Of a stretch of DNA of 64,000 bases, positions 35,592 to 45,229 are shown piece by piece. The notes beneath the pieces were generated by a model. That model searched no databases and was not told where the DNA came from. It was given only the letters and a program-made list of their open reading frames with translations. Position 1 is the first letter of the stretch. Each line of letters opens with the position of its first letter. The stretch lies in the NCBI GenBank assembly GCA_903909435.1, contig CAIVVT010000050.1, positions 62,001 through 126,000 on the forward strand, read 5' to 3'. Source of the DNA: an uncultured Acidobacteriia bacterium. Lineage in GTDB: Bacteria > Acidobacteriota > Terriglobia > Bryobacterales > Bryobacteraceae. The translations under genes were made by a program, and so were the position numbers.

Positions 35592-36937
35592 GGCTGCAAC
35601 CGGCGGTCGATGACCCGCTTGGCCTTTCCTTCGCTGCGCTGTATGGTGCTCGGCTCCACCAGAGTTACCTGGACGCGGATGCTGAGCACGTGTTCGATTG
35701 CGTCGGCGATCTTGTCATTCAGCTGCTCCAGCGCGCCGATCTTGTCACTGAAGCTCTCCGATGTCACTTCTACCTGGACTTCCATCTGGTCCAGACCGTG
35801 ATGGCGCGTGAGGATGATCTGGTAGTGGGGCAGCGTGCCCTCCACCTCCAGCAGCGCGCTTTCGATCTGCGAGGGGAATACATTCACGCCGCGGATGATC
35901 ATCATGTCGTCGGTGCGCCGCCCAACGCGCCGCATCCGGCGAAGCGACCGGCCGCACGGGCACGGCTCGGGCATCAGCGCGGTAATGTCGCGTGTGCGAT
36001 AGCGGATCATCGGCATGGCGTACTTGCTGAGTGTCGTCAGCACAAGCTCGCCGTCCTCACCGTCGGGCAGGACGTTGCCGGTATCCGGATCGACGATCTC
36101 CGGATAGAAGTGATCTTCAAAAATGTGCAAGCCGTTCTGGCATGGGCACTCCACGGCAACGCCGGGTCCGATGATTTCGGACAGTCCGTAGATATCGAAT
36201 GCCTGAATTCCTGTGAGCCGCTCAATCCGGTCGCGCATCCCGGAGGTCCATGGCTCGGCGCCAAAGACGCCCACGCGTAAAGGCAGGTCGCGGATGTCGA
36301 TATCGAGCTGGGCGGCCCGCTCGATCATGTGAAGAAAATAGCTCGGAGTACAACAAATTGCGGTGACGCCGAAATCCTTCATCACCATGATTTGGCGATC
36401 GGTATTGCCTCCTGAGATCGGGATCACGGTTGCGCCAAGATCCTCCGCGCCATAGTGTGCGCCCAGGCCGCCGGTGAACAGGCCGTAGCCGTAGGCGTTC
36501 TGGATCACGTCTCCCGAGTGCAGGCCGCAGGTGGCGAAGGCGCGCTTCATCACGGATGTCCAGACGTCGAGATCCTGTCGCGTGTAGGCCACGACAATCG
36601 GCTTGCCGGTGGTTCCGCTGGAAGCGTGCAGGCGCACGATTTCTTCCATCGGGCTGGCGAAAAGTCCGAATGGATAGGTGTCGCGCAGGTCCGTTTTGAC
36701 CGTGAAAGGAAGCAGCGAAATGTCGGCGAGCGAGCGTATTCTGTCCGGGGTCAGGCCGCGCTCGTCCAGGCGTGCGCGGAAGTGCGGCACGCGTTCCCAG
36801 GCCCTGGTCACGATGTTTTTCAGCCGGCTGAGCTGGAGTTCCCGCAACAGAGCAATCGGCACGTAATCCGGTGCGCTCGCAGGAGAGTAAACCGTCTGAG
36901 CGGTCGTTTTGGCCGGGCATTCCTTTACTGTGACCAT
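35588..36937 (-). CDS. Phenylacetate-CoA ligase (PaaK-like)
   Basis: The 449-residue protein is an AMP-forming aryl-acid CoA ligase of the PaaK family: phosphate-binding loop SSGTTGKP at about 106-113, the YGLSEIIGPGVA and YRTRD segments of the adenylation domain, and a C-terminal small domain with IIRGVNVFPSQIE. It can activate phenylacetate-type acids, or run with Ior products in aromatic amino acid metabolism. GGAGGG lies close to the ATG. Its start overlaps iorB by 13 nt, and its stop overlaps the ACT gene. Confidence 0.94.
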   Translation of the reverse strand: MVTVKECPAKTTAQTVYSPASAPDYVPIALLRELQLSRLKNIVTRAWERVPHFRARLDERGLTPDRIRSLADISLLPFTVKTDLRDTYPFGLFASPMEEIVRLHASSGTTGKPIVVAYTRQDLDVWTSVMKRAFATCGLHSGDVIQNAYGYGLFTGGLGAHYGAEDLGATVIPISGGNTDRQIMVMKDFGVTAICCTPSYFLHMIERAAQLDIDIRDLPLRVGVFGAEPWTSGMRDRIERLTGIQAFDIYGLSEIIGPGVAVECPCQNGLHIFEDHFYPEIVDPDTGNVLPDGEDGELVLTTLSKYAMPMIRYRTRDITALMPEPCPCGRSLRRMRRVGRRTDDMMIIRGVNVFPSQIESALLEVEGTLPHYQIILTRHHGLDQMEVQVEVTSESFSDKIGALEQLNDKIADAIEHVLSIRVQVTLVEPSTIQRSEGKAKRVIDRRLQP

Positions 36938-37407
36938 GCATCCCTCCCGATCTGAAACGACTCGCGGTTTAGAGCGTGCAATTTAGGCGCGAGATGGGCC
37001 AGGACCGCCTCGATCCAGGCCTCTTCAGGGAATTCAAGATAGCGGCTGAGCACTCCCAGCAGCGCGACGTTGATGCTCTTCTCGCTACGAAGCTTGCGGC
37101 CTTGCAGCGTTGAGGGGTCGATCAGGACGCCGCCCGGCTTTAACATCGAACGGTTCACCTCGACCTGCGTCTCTTCGAGCACGAGCAAGAAATCCGCCTC
37201 GCCTTCGGGCACCATGGGGCTGAATACCAGCGGTCCAAAGCGTACGTCGCTGGAGACCGAGCCGCCGCGCTGGCTCATCCCGTGGATCTCGCTTTTCTTT
37301 ACGTCAAGACCTGCGCCGAAAGCGACATCGGCGATGATGTCGGACGCCTTGAGCACGCCCTGCCCGCCTAGACCGGCGACGACCACGTTAGTTACTTTGC
37401 TGTTCAT
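36925..37407 (-). CDS. iorB: Indolepyruvate ferredoxin oxidoreductase beta subunit
   Basis: ATG 37407 begins MNSKVTNVVVAGLGGQGVL, the glycine-rich opening of the gamma-type domain of 2-oxoacid:ferredoxin oxidoreductases, followed by the conserved EIHGMSQRGGSV. The product is 160 residues, short for IorB (usually nearer 190-200), ending after LNRESFQIG. The upstream in-frame codons to 37515 belong to iorA in another frame. It overlaps iorA by 20 nt. With IorA it oxidatively decarboxylates aryl pyruvates to acyl-CoA, reducing ferredoxin. Confidence 0.92.
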   Translation of the reverse strand: MNSKVTNVVVAGLGGQGVLKASDIIADVAFGAGLDVKKSEIHGMSQRGGSVSSDVRFGPLVFSPMVPEGEADFLLVLEETQVEVNRSMLKPGGVLIDPSTLQGRKLRSEKSINVALLGVLSRYLEFPEEAWIEAVLAHLAPKLHALNRESFQIGRDAWSQ

Positions 37408-39001
37408 TGCACTTCTCGTATTGCCGGATAGACGCCGTCGCCAGCAGACAGTCGCGCCGGGCGATGACCAGGCAAAGCTCGCCGCTGTCCAGGCATGATT
37501 TGACGAGTTCCTCAAACGCGTCCGGGTTCAGCGTAGGGTCCATCACATGCACGCGGCGAATTCCCATTGCACGGGCGACGTCTTCAAACACCAACTTCCC
37601 GGTCTTGTGATGATCCAGGGTGCGGCCTGTGCCGGGATGCTCCTGCATACCCGTCATGGCCGTCGTCCCGTTGTCGAGAATCAGTAGCACGTGACCAGTG
37701 GGCGGTGGGTTGTAGATCATCTCCGCCAGTCCTGTAAGCCCACTGTGCACGAAGGTGCTGTCACCAATCACGCTGACTACGCGGCGTGCCTGCTCAGGCG
37801 GCAACACGTGCCTCATGCCTAGGCCCACGCCGATGGACGCTCCCATGCAGACCAACGCGTCCATCGCCTCAAAGGGAGGCAATACACCCAATGAGTAGCA
37901 GCCGATGTCTCCGGAGACGATGCAATCCAGATGGCGCAGTGCCGTGAACACTGTGCGGTGCGGGCATCCGGGGCAGAGCGAAGGCGGCTTGCCGGGCAGC
38001 GGCTTGGGCTCGGGCGAGAGGTCGCCTTCCACAATGCGACGAACGCGCGATACCGTCAGTTCTCCGAACCGAAAAGCCTCCGGCTTATCTTCGATTGCGA
38101 TGCCCGCGTTGCGCGCCTGTTCCACGAGGTACGGGTCGCCTTCCTCAATCGCGAGGCACAGATGGACGCTGTCGGCGAACTCCAGCATTCTCACAAGCGG
38201 CAGCGGGTAGGTCATGCCTGGCTTGAACACGCTCGCGCCGGGACAGGCTTCGCGCACGTGCTGAAATGCTATGCCCGAGGTGACGATGCCAATGTCCGTT
38301 CCGCCCTCGAAGACCACCGTCGGTCCTTCGGCGTCGTTCCACTTTGCCATCTCCGCGAGTTTGGCCCGCAGTCGGCGGTGCGCCGGCCGCGCGTACGCCG
38401 GGATCATCACATGCGACGGAATGTCACGGACAAACTCGACCGGCGCGGCCGGCGGGGCGGGATAGCCGGGCGTTCTGACAATCGTCTTCGAATGGCACAC
38501 GCGCGTGGTCATGCGGAGCAGCACTGGCGTGCTCCACCGCTCTGATACTTCAATCGCACGCAGCGTAAAATCATAGGACTCTTGTGAATCGGCAGGCTCG
38601 AACATCGGGACGCCCGCCGCGACAGCGAAGCGCCGATTGTCCTGCTCGTTCTGGCTGGAGGCTAGTCCGGGATCGTCAGCCGAGACGATCACAAGCGCGC
38701 CGCGCACGCCGGTGTAAGCAACGGTGAACAGCGGGTCGGCCGCCACGTTCAGGCCAACGTGCTTCATCGTCACCAACGCCCGCGCGCCGGCGAACGATGC
38801 GCCTATGCCGACCTCGAGCGCAACCTTCTCATTGGGCGCCCACTGCGCATGCCCACCCAAGGCCTCAAATGATTCCAGAATTTCAGTAGAAGGCGTTCCG
38901 GGGTATCCGGTCCCGAACTGAACTCCGGCGTCGTGCGCCGCCAGCGCGACCGCCTCGTCCCCACTCAGAATCTGTCTCCGGGAAGCAACGCTGGGAGCCA
39001 A
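37388..39001 (-). CDS. iorA: Indolepyruvate ferredoxin oxidoreductase alpha subunit lacking the C-terminal ferredoxin domain
   Basis: The 537-residue protein carries the pyruvate:ferredoxin-type domain at the N-terminus (GTGYPGTPSTEI, MKHVGLNVAADP) and the thiamine diphosphate domain (CPGCPHRTVF, SGDIGCYSLG, GDSTFVHSGL, LDNGTTAMTGMQ). Standard IorA is about 600 residues and ends with two [4Fe-4S] ferredoxin motifs. Here the chain stops shortly after ARRDCLLA, with only a single late Cys and no CxxCxxC motif. The electron path must therefore use other clusters or a separate ferredoxin. It is the first gene of a five-gene operon with overlapping neighbours. Confidence 0.92.
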   Translation of the reverse strand: MAPSVASRRQILSGDEAVALAAHDAGVQFGTGYPGTPSTEILESFEALGGHAQWAPNEKVALEVGIGASFAGARALVTMKHVGLNVAADPLFTVAYTGVRGALVIVSADDPGLASSQNEQDNRRFAVAAGVPMFEPADSQESYDFTLRAIEVSERWSTPVLLRMTTRVCHSKTIVRTPGYPAPPAAPVEFVRDIPSHVMIPAYARPAHRRLRAKLAEMAKWNDAEGPTVVFEGGTDIGIVTSGIAFQHVREACPGASVFKPGMTYPLPLVRMLEFADSVHLCLAIEEGDPYLVEQARNAGIAIEDKPEAFRFGELTVSRVRRIVEGDLSPEPKPLPGKPPSLCPGCPHRTVFTALRHLDCIVSGDIGCYSLGVLPPFEAMDALVCMGASIGVGLGMRHVLPPEQARRVVSVIGDSTFVHSGLTGLAEMIYNPPPTGHVLLILDNGTTAMTGMQEHPGTGRTLDHHKTGKLVFEDVARAMGIRRVHVMDPTLNPDAFEELVKSCLDSGELCLVIARRDCLLATASIRQYEKCNEQQSN

Positions 39002-39226
39002 AGTGCCATCCTTACGAAAAAATCCGACTAAAAGAGTAGTTTATTGGAAATGAGGCTAGGTGGGCAAACACCGCACGCAGTCGTCTGCCGCCAGATGGGA
39101 GAAATCGCGGCGGCCTCACCTTATCCCGAAGAGTGCAAAATGCCGAGTCGAGGACCTCAAGGCTCGCCGGATTGCTACCATTAACGGTTTGATTCTCTCT
39201 TTTTTGGATGCGCTTGAGGAGTGGCA

Positions 39227-40801
39227 ATGACCGACAAGGTGCTGGTGTTTGATACGACGTTGAGAGACGGGGAACAAGCCGCCGGAACTCGGCTAGGCAG
39301 CCGGGATAAGTTGATGGTAGCCCGGCAGTTGGCACGCTTGAACGTAGACATTATCGAAGCGGGCTACCCCGCCTCATCCCCCGAGGATTTGCACGCGGTG
39401 CAGCAGATCGCGGAGGAGATCACGGGACCCATCATCTGCGCGTTGTCACGGGCAGTCGCTGAGGACATCAGGGCCTGTGGCAAAGCTTTAGCGAAGGCGA
39501 AACGCCCGCGAATACACACCGGTATTGGGGCCTCCGACGTCCACATTCTGGGGAAGTTCCGTGACGAGAAGTACGGCCGCGACCTGACGGAGAAACGGGT
39601 CCGGATTGTGGAGATGGGCATCGAAGCGGTGAAACTGGCCAGACAGTATGCCGATGACGTGCAATTCTATGCCGAGGATGCAGGACGGTCCGATCCGGCA
39701 TTCCTGTTCCTGATGCTGCAGGCGGTGATCGAAGCGGGCGCCACCGTGGTGAACATCCCCGACACCACCGGCTACTCGGTGCCCGAACAATACGGTGCGC
39801 TGATTCGCGGGATTCGTGAAAACGTCCCGAACATCGATCGGGCGACCATCAGCGTTCATTGTCACAATGACCTGGGAATGGCAGTCTCCAACGCGCTGGC
39901 CGGCATCAGGAACGGTGCCCGGCAGGTCGAGGGCACTATCAACGGGATCGGAGAGCGTGCGGGTAACGCGGCGATCGAGGAAGTGGTCATGGCACTGCGC
40001 ACGCGCGCCGATTACTACGGCGTTCACACCGGCGTCGAAGCGCGCGAGTTCTGCCGCACCAGTCGCATGGTCGCCGACATGCTCGGCATGGCGGTTCCGC
40101 CAAACAAAGCCGTGGTCGGCGCCAATGCGTTTGCGCACAGTTCGGGCATTCACGTCGATGGGTTCCTAAAGAACCGTGACACTTACGAGATCATGCGTCC
40201 CGAGGATATTGGGCTGGAGGAGAGCCGCGTCGTGCTGACTGCACGCACCGGCAGACACGGCCTGCGCGACCGTCTCAACAAACTCGGCTACGAGCTTTCG
40301 AAGGAAGAACTGGACCAGGCTTACGCGCGCTTCCTGCTGGTCGCCGACAAGAAACAGGAGGTCTTTGACGAAGATCTGGCGGCCATCCTGCACGAGGAAC
40401 TGCAGCCCGTTCCCGACGCATTCCTACTCGATTATCTGCAAATCTACAGCGGCACTTCGGCTATTCCGACGGCGACCGTGCGGTTGCGCGCAAAGGACGA
40501 AGTGCGTCAGGGCGCATCCATCGGCAATGGTCCGGTGGACGCCGTTTACCGCGCGATCGCTTCCGTCACTAAGACGTCCGCACGTCTCACGCGTTACGAC
40601 ATTCGCGCTGTCACCAGTGGAACCGAGGCTATGGGCGAAGTGACCGTACGTCTAGAGCAGGGGGACAAAAAGGCCACTGGCCGTGGGGCCTCTACAGACG
40701 TGATTGAAGCCAGCGCCCGGGCCTACGTGGATGGGCTGAACAAACTTGCGAGTCAAGGTGAAGCCGCGCGGGACGACGTTGGATCGGGACCTTCACTCTG
40801 A
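39227..40801 (+). CDS. leuA: 2-Isopropylmalate synthase
   Basis: ATG 39227 has GAGGAG upstream and yields 524 residues. The catalytic TIM barrel has FDTTLRDGEQAAG (catalytic and metal-binding region), and the divalent-metal site HCHND at 211-215. The C-terminal about 130 residues form the LeuA allosteric domain (ATVRLRAKDEVRQG, AVTSGTEAMGEV), which binds leucine. It condenses acetyl-CoA with 2-oxoisovalerate in leucine synthesis. Homocitrate or citramalate synthase is less likely given the match to the long LeuA layout. It is divergent from iorA, with 225 bp between. Confidence 0.9.
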   Translation: MTDKVLVFDTTLRDGEQAAGTRLGSRDKLMVARQLARLNVDIIEAGYPASSPEDLHAVQQIAEEITGPIICALSRAVAEDIRACGKALAKAKRPRIHTGIGASDVHILGKFRDEKYGRDLTEKRVRIVEMGIEAVKLARQYADDVQFYAEDAGRSDPAFLFLMLQAVIEAGATVVNIPDTTGYSVPEQYGALIRGIRENVPNIDRATISVHCHNDLGMAVSNALAGIRNGARQVEGTINGIGERAGNAAIEEVVMALRTRADYYGVHTGVEAREFCRTSRMVADMLGMAVPPNKAVVGANAFAHSSGIHVDGFLKNRDTYEIMRPEDIGLEESRVVLTARTGRHGLRDRLNKLGYELSKEELDQAYARFLLVADKKQEVFDEDLAAILHEELQPVPDAFLLDYLQIYSGTSAIPTATVRLRAKDEVRQGASIGNGPVDAVYRAIASVTKTSARLTRYDIRAVTSGTEAMGEVTVRLEQGDKKATGRGASTDVIEASARAYVDGLNKLASQGEAARDDVGSGPSL

Positions 40802-40814
40802 GTTGAAGTGCGGG

Positions 40815-41756
40815 CTAAGCGATGTCAGCCAGGCGCAGGAGGCCTCTGAGAGCTTGCTGGTCGAAGCGCATGACGTTGATCAACTCCTCCTTCGAAATGG
40901 TCAGTTCGCGCTTCCCGTCGTTCGCGCCGCCCAGGTTGGGATGTTCCATGTGCAACTGGAGTGGACCACGGAATCCGCTCGCCTTCAGCATCGGCAGAAA
41001 GCGCTTGAAGTCCACCATGCCCATGCCCAATGGACACCAGCCCACTTCCCATTTGCTTGCGGCGCCCCGTTTCCAGAAGAAGTCCTTCAAGGCCACGCCG
41101 CGGACGCGCGACTGCAGCAAGCGCCAGCTATGCACCCACCCCCCGAGACCGCCCTCCACCGTGGCATGCGCGATATCGAAGTTCACGGCGACTGCGCTCG
41201 TGTCAAACCCATCGAGCAACATGTGTAGATCCCAGAATGATGCGCCCAGTTGGGCTTCGCCGGAATGAGTGTGATAGATCGCGCATACGCCGTACTGCCT
41301 ATTCAACGCGGCCAGGTCTTTCACCCGGGCACGGAATTCCGCAATCTGCCGAGGCAGATCGCGCTTCAGGTCGTAAACAAAACCGCCCCAGCGGTAGGTG
41401 CGAATGCCAAGTGACGCGAGGGTCTTCACCACGCGCTCGGCATCGGGTGTTCGTGCGTCAACAATGCCGCTGGTCACCATGGGCGTCGCCAAGCCAGCTT
41501 TGTGGATGATCTCGACCGCCTTCGGAAGGTCATCCTCCACCCGTGACGGCAGCACATGACCGCCGTCCCGAACAGTCAGGTCGATGCCGTCATATCCGAG
41601 GCTCTTGCACAGATCCGCCATCTCCTGGATTCCGGCCCATTGGAAATGCTTTGAAAATGCGTTGATTGCCATGTGTTCCGGGGCAGTGCTGGCGGATGTG
41701 GCAGATACAGTCGCCATCGCAGCCAGCCAGTCCCTACGCGAAAGCTGTTCAGACAT
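40815..41756 (-). CDS. Tat-exported sugar phosphate isomerase/epimerase-like TIM barrel
   Basis: The protein has a twin-arginine signal (LSRRDWLAAMATVSA) followed by an AP-endonuclease-2/xylose-isomerase-like TIM barrel of about 280 residues: GYDGIDLTVRDGGHV, YHTHSGEAQLG, NFDIAHATVEGG and a late LQLHMEHPN with metal-binding His/Glu/Asp residues. It is the last gene of a three-gene minus-strand cluster with two other Tat-signalled proteins. The likely role is epimerising or isomerising a sugar outside the cytoplasm; the substrate is unknown. Confidence 0.85.
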   Translation of the reverse strand: MSEQLSRRDWLAAMATVSATSASTAPEHMAINAFSKHFQWAGIQEMADLCKSLGYDGIDLTVRDGGHVLPSRVEDDLPKAVEIIHKAGLATPMVTSGIVDARTPDAERVVKTLASLGIRTYRWGGFVYDLKRDLPRQIAEFRARVKDLAALNRQYGVCAIYHTHSGEAQLGASFWDLHMLLDGFDTSAVAVNFDIAHATVEGGLGGWVHSWRLLQSRVRGVALKDFFWKRGAASKWEVGWCPLGMGMVDFKRFLPMLKASGFRGPLQLHMEHPNLGGANDGKRELTISKEELINVMRFDQQALRGLLRLADIA

Positions 41757-41767
41757 GGCGGGTCTCC

Positions 41768-42961
41768 TTATCCTTCAACCGTTTTCAAGGTGTCGTTCCA
41801 ACGCATCCGACAGCCGTTGCGCAGTGACATGTTCGCTAACTGCGTGACCAGAGCCGCCTGGAACCCAAGGCGCATTGGTGCCGTCGGGGACTTGCGACTG
41901 CGCACGCATTCCAGGAAATTGCGCACGTGCAAATCTGTGGCGTAGCTGAACCCTTTTTCGGAGCGCATGTCCGTGGCCGGCTGTTCCTCGCCCCCCAGTC
42001 TGTAAACGCGCAGGTCTTCGCGCCCGACATCCATCCGGGCCTGGTCCCCATCGAGCTGATTCAGTTGATCGTTGCGCGATTTGTAGTGCATCGCAGCGTA
42101 ATTAATAGAGAAGACAGCCAGGAAATCTTCCGGGTATTCGGCGGTCACAACGACTGATTCCGGCGTGTCGGCCCCGGACTTGTGAGGACGGCCAGCAGCC
42201 GCGGTCACCGCAAGTGGGTAACTTGCATTCATCAACAAGTGGATGCCGTCGTAGACATGCGCACCCTGGTCTCCGACAATTCCACCGGCGTAGTCGGCGG
42301 CGTATCGCCAGTTGAAGAACACGTTCGGGTCAAGCGGCCGGCGGCGCACGGCCGGCCCCTGCCATTGCTCCCAATCGAGCGGGCCTTTCAGCTTTGGAGC
42401 GGGACCATCGCCAATGTAGTTGTTGAGCCACCAGGAACGTACCATGCGCACCGCGCCGAGCGCGCCGCTGGCGACGATCCGGCGTCCTTCGAGATACAGA
42501 TCATAGCTGCGGCGCTGCATGCCGACCTGGATGATGTTCTTGGAACTCGCCTCGGCCGCCACCAACTCCACGCCCTGCTCCGGCGTCTGGCAGAGCGGTT
42601 TCTCCACGTAGACGTCTTTGCCGGACGCCAACGCGTCCAGGACCATGCGGTGGTGCCAGTGTTCGGGGGTGGCGATCAGGACCGCGTCGATGCTCTTGTC
42701 TTCAAGCAGCTTGCGGTAATCGCGATAGGCGCGAGGTGCATTGCCGGGCACTTTGGATGCCGTCGAGAGTGCCTGCTCCAGATTCGGCTCGTAGACGTCG
42801 CAAACAGCGTGCACGCGGACGGACGGGTCTTTTTGGAAGACCGTCATGACGAATGTGCCGCGTCCACCAGCGCCAATCAGACCGAGCGAGACACGGTCAG
42901 AAGCCGCTCCGAATGCGGCCGTCGCTGCGCCGCTTGTCAGAAGAAAAGTCCGCCTGTTCAT
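41768..42961 (-). CDS. Tat-exported Gfo/Idh/MocA family oxidoreductase
   Basis: The 397-residue protein starts with a twin-arginine signal (MNRRTFLLTSGAATAA). A Rossmann fold follows (VSLGLIGAGGRGTF), with the EKPLCQTPEQG lysine motif of the family and the DQGAHVYDGIHLL segment of the substrate domain. NAD(P)-dependent oxidation of a sugar or polyol is expected; such exported members carry a tightly bound cofactor through Tat. It lies 11 bp from the epimerase-like gene and 28 bp from the enolase-superfamily gene. Confidence 0.93.
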   Translation of the reverse strand: MNRRTFLLTSGAATAAFGAASDRVSLGLIGAGGRGTFVMTVFQKDPSVRVHAVCDVYEPNLEQALSTASKVPGNAPRAYRDYRKLLEDKSIDAVLIATPEHWHHRMVLDALASGKDVYVEKPLCQTPEQGVELVAAEASSKNIIQVGMQRRSYDLYLEGRRIVASGALGAVRMVRSWWLNNYIGDGPAPKLKGPLDWEQWQGPAVRRRPLDPNVFFNWRYAADYAGGIVGDQGAHVYDGIHLLMNASYPLAVTAAAGRPHKSGADTPESVVVTAEYPEDFLAVFSINYAAMHYKSRNDQLNQLDGDQARMDVGREDLRVYRLGGEEQPATDMRSEKGFSYATDLHVRNFLECVRSRKSPTAPMRLGFQAALVTQLANMSLRNGCRMRWNDTLKTVEG

Positions 42962-42989
42962 CGCACCTGCCCGCTCATCGGAGTAAGCC

Positions 42990-44429
42990 TCATACTACTC
43001 GCACGGGGGCAACCGCGCCCAGACCTGGGCCCGCGATCTCGCTCGTTGCCATCGTCCCATCGCGAATTCTAAAGAGCCCAGGGAATCTGGCCACCCAGGC
43101 TTCGTTTGCCGCCGGAACGTACTCGCGAGCATTTGCCTCAAGCGTTCCGGCGCCGGGAACGTGGGCGGCCAACGCGGCCGAGTGGATCAATGCAGCGCCG
43201 GGGCAAGTCAGATCCTGCACGCACAGAAACATCTTCCACACCTGGGCCGCGGCGGCCATCAGCACAGCCTGCGTCTGGCCCTTACAAGCCTTCAAAGCGG
43301 CCCCGGTATAGCCCATCTCGCGCGCCAGCGCGAGGCTCTCCAGATCCGTGAGCGATTCGTCGATCACGACAGGGCGCAGTCTCGCAGCTTCGTGCATTAC
43401 ATTGCGGCGATCCGCATTTAAGTCGCGTGCCGTCGGTTGCTCGACGTACTGAATCATCTCGAATCCACGCCGCGATTTCTCGCGCACCTTTCGAAGCACT
43501 TCGATCAGGTAGCCCACATTCGGGCAGCGCTCGTTGAAGTCAAGCGAATAGAACCAACGAGACACGCCGCGCTGCGGGAGCACTTCGCCAGCAATGCGAT
43601 CCACGCCTAGAATACGCTCACGGTCCCACTGCCCGTCGTCGCCGTTCAGCTTGATCTTGAAATGCGTTAGCCCGTTATGTTCGATCCACTGCGGCAGCGT
43701 CTCCGGCAGGCCATCGTCGATGCGCTGCTTGAGATCCTTCGCTTCCAGCGGGTCGGCCGCTCCGACCGAGTGGTAGACCTGAATCCGAGGCACAGGGTTC
43801 CGTAGCATGAATTCGTCCAGACGCTTCCCACGAAACTCCGCGCCCAGAAAGCGCCCCAAGTCGTCGCGCAGATGCTCTCTTCCGTAACATTGCCAGACGC
43901 TCCTGCCGTGGAGTTTGCCGTAAGCGTCGTGAAGTGCCGCGTCGAACGCACTGGCCGTGACTAGAGTGCAAAGCTTCGGAATTGGTGCGTCGAGCGCCAG
44001 TTCCCGACTCACCTCAGCCGCCGCCTTGAGCCATGCGGGTTCGAGCAGCACTCCGAGTTCAACCGGGTGGCCGTATTCTCTACAGCTTGCGGTGATGGTT
44101 GTCACACGGTGCGCAAGCTCCCGCATCGCGCCGAGCGTCTTATCGTAGGGCATCGTGCGCGACGGGAAACTCCACACGTTTCCCAGCGGCATCGACCCAA
44201 AGCCTTCGACACTGCGCCCCGCCCGATTCCGAACACGAACCCGCACGTTCAGCAACGTGACTCGATCTACTTCGACGCCACCAAACTTGTAAGGCGTCCG
44301 GTAGCGATAACCCTCTTCGGAGATCGAAACGGATTCGATGCGGATGTCGTTGGGATTAGGTTGAACGATACCGGGCGCCGCAGCCAATGTGCCCAGGAAG
44401 GCGCGCCGCGTATGACCGGAGAGAAACAT
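42990..44429 (-). CDS. Tat-exported enolase-superfamily (mandelate racemase/muconate lactonizing-like) protein
   Basis: This 479-residue protein begins with a Tat-like signal ([14 protein letters not shown]). The C-terminal barrel carries the superfamily residues: Lys pair in FKIKLNG, the metal ligands in [14 protein letters not shown] and VIDESL, and a late Lys in ALKACKG. These enzymes abstract an alpha-proton from a carboxylate, as in sugar-acid dehydration or racemisation. The chain is longer than usual (about 380-400), owing to an insertion around residues 180-240. It is the first gene of the Tat-signalled sugar cluster. Confidence 0.85.
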   Translation of the reverse strand: MFLSGHTRRAFLGTLAAAPGIVQPNPNDIRIESVSISEEGYRYRTPYKFGGVEVDRVTLLNVRVRVRNRAGRSVEGFGSMPLGNVWSFPSRTMPYDKTLGAMRELAHRVTTITASCREYGHPVELGVLLEPAWLKAAAEVSRELALDAPIPKLCTLVTASAFDAALHDAYGKLHGRSVWQCYGREHLRDDLGRFLGAEFRGKRLDEFMLRNPVPRIQVYHSVGAADPLEAKDLKQRIDDGLPETLPQWIEHNGLTHFKIKLNGDDGQWDRERILGVDRIAGEVLPQRGVSRWFYSLDFNERCPNVGYLIEVLRKVREKSRRGFEMIQYVEQPTARDLNADRRNVMHEAARLRPVVIDESLTDLESLALAREMGYTGAALKACKGQTQAVLMAAAAQVWKMFLCVQDLTCPGAALIHSAALAAHVPGAGTLEANAREYVPAANEAWVARFPGLFRIRDGTMATSEIAGPGLGAVAPVRVV

Positions 44430-44458
44430 GGTCCATCCAGTCTAACTCCACAAATGAT

Positions 44459-44560
44459 TCAGATCTCCACGACCACCGTCAGTCGCTCCAGCTGATTCTG
44501 ATCCACCAACAAAAGTACGCGGTCGCGTCCGCTAACAGACACTGCAACTTCCAACTCACT
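44459..44560 (-). pseudogene. Possible C-terminal remnant of a lost gene
   Basis: On the minus strand a frame closed by stops on both sides encodes 33 protein-like codons, ending GRDRVLLLVDQNQLERLTVV and then VEI before TGA. There is no start codon with ribosome site. It lies just upstream of the enolase-superfamily gene and may be the tail of a deleted operon member. Evidence is compositional only. Confidence 0.25.
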
Positions 44561-44634
44561 CTAGGGCCAAAGACACCTCGGGGCTGCAGGGAATTTGCAG
44601 GAGTGGCATCTTGAGGGTTGGAGGAATTGAAGCG

Positions 44635-45216
44635 ATGGCTGTGAAGAAGATCCTGATCCTGGCCGGGGACTACGTCGAAGATTATGAGTTGATGGTCCCG
44701 TTCCAGATGCTGGAGATGGTGGGTCATCAGGTGGACGTGGTTTGTCCGGGAAAGAGGTCAGGCGCCGTGGTTCGCACCGCCATTCACGATTTCGAAGGCG
44801 ACCAGACCTATTCGGAAAAGCGCGGGCACAATTTTGCCCTGAATGCCGACTTCGACAAGGTGCAGGGAGAGGACTACGACGCGTTGGTGATCCCCGGTGG
44901 ACGGGCACCCGAGTACATCCGTCTCACTCCGAAAGTGCTGGACCTGGTGCGCCATTTCGCCTCCGCAGGCAAGCCCATCGCCAGCGTCTGCCACGGCGCG
45001 CAGGTCTTGACTGCCGCTGGCGTCGTCCAGGGGAGGCGCATCAACTGCTACCCTGCTGTCGCACCCGAAGTCGGACTCGCCGGCGGTACGTACGTTGAGC
45101 TGAAGATGACCGAGGCGATCACCGATGGCAACTTCGTGACAGCTCCCGCGTGGCCCGCGCATGCGGCGTGGATCCGTCAATTCCTGGCCGTCTTGGGCTC
45201 GAAGATCGAAGCCTAG
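44635..45216 (+). CDS. DJ-1/PfpI family protein
   Basis: ATG 44635 is preceded by GGAGGA 9 nt away. The 193-residue product has the class I glutamine amidotransferase-like fold of DJ-1/Pfp[17 protein letters not shown] with the conserved Glu, [14 protein letters not shown], and the nucleophile elbow [11 protein letters not shown] with the reactive Cys. Members act as proteases, deglycases or hydratases, so the activity is unassigned. It is convergent with the MetX-like gene, 13 bp away, and stands alone otherwise. Confidence 0.93.
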   Translation: MAVKKILILAGDYVEDYELMVPFQMLEMVGHQVDVVCPGKRSGAVVRTAIHDFEGDQTYSEKRGHNFALNADFDKVQGEDYDALVIPGGRAPEYIRLTPKVLDLVRHFASAGKPIASVCHGAQVLTAAGVVQGRRINCYPAVAPEVGLAGGTYVELKMTEAITDGNFVTAPAWPAHAAWIRQFLAVLGSKIEA

Positions 45217-45229
45217 TTCAGGTCCGGGC

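Noticed and set aside
35570-36280. 236-codon plus-strand frame
   Set aside because: It is antisense to the phenylacetate-CoA ligase and has His/Gln/Arg-rich composition typical of shadows.
39002-39226. T-box or leucine leader before leuA
   Set aside because: No Leu-codon-rich leader peptide or T-box core sequence could be found by reading.
39012-39335. 107-codon minus-strand frame between iorA and leuA
   Set aside because: It overlaps the leuA start antisense and has no protein-like pattern.
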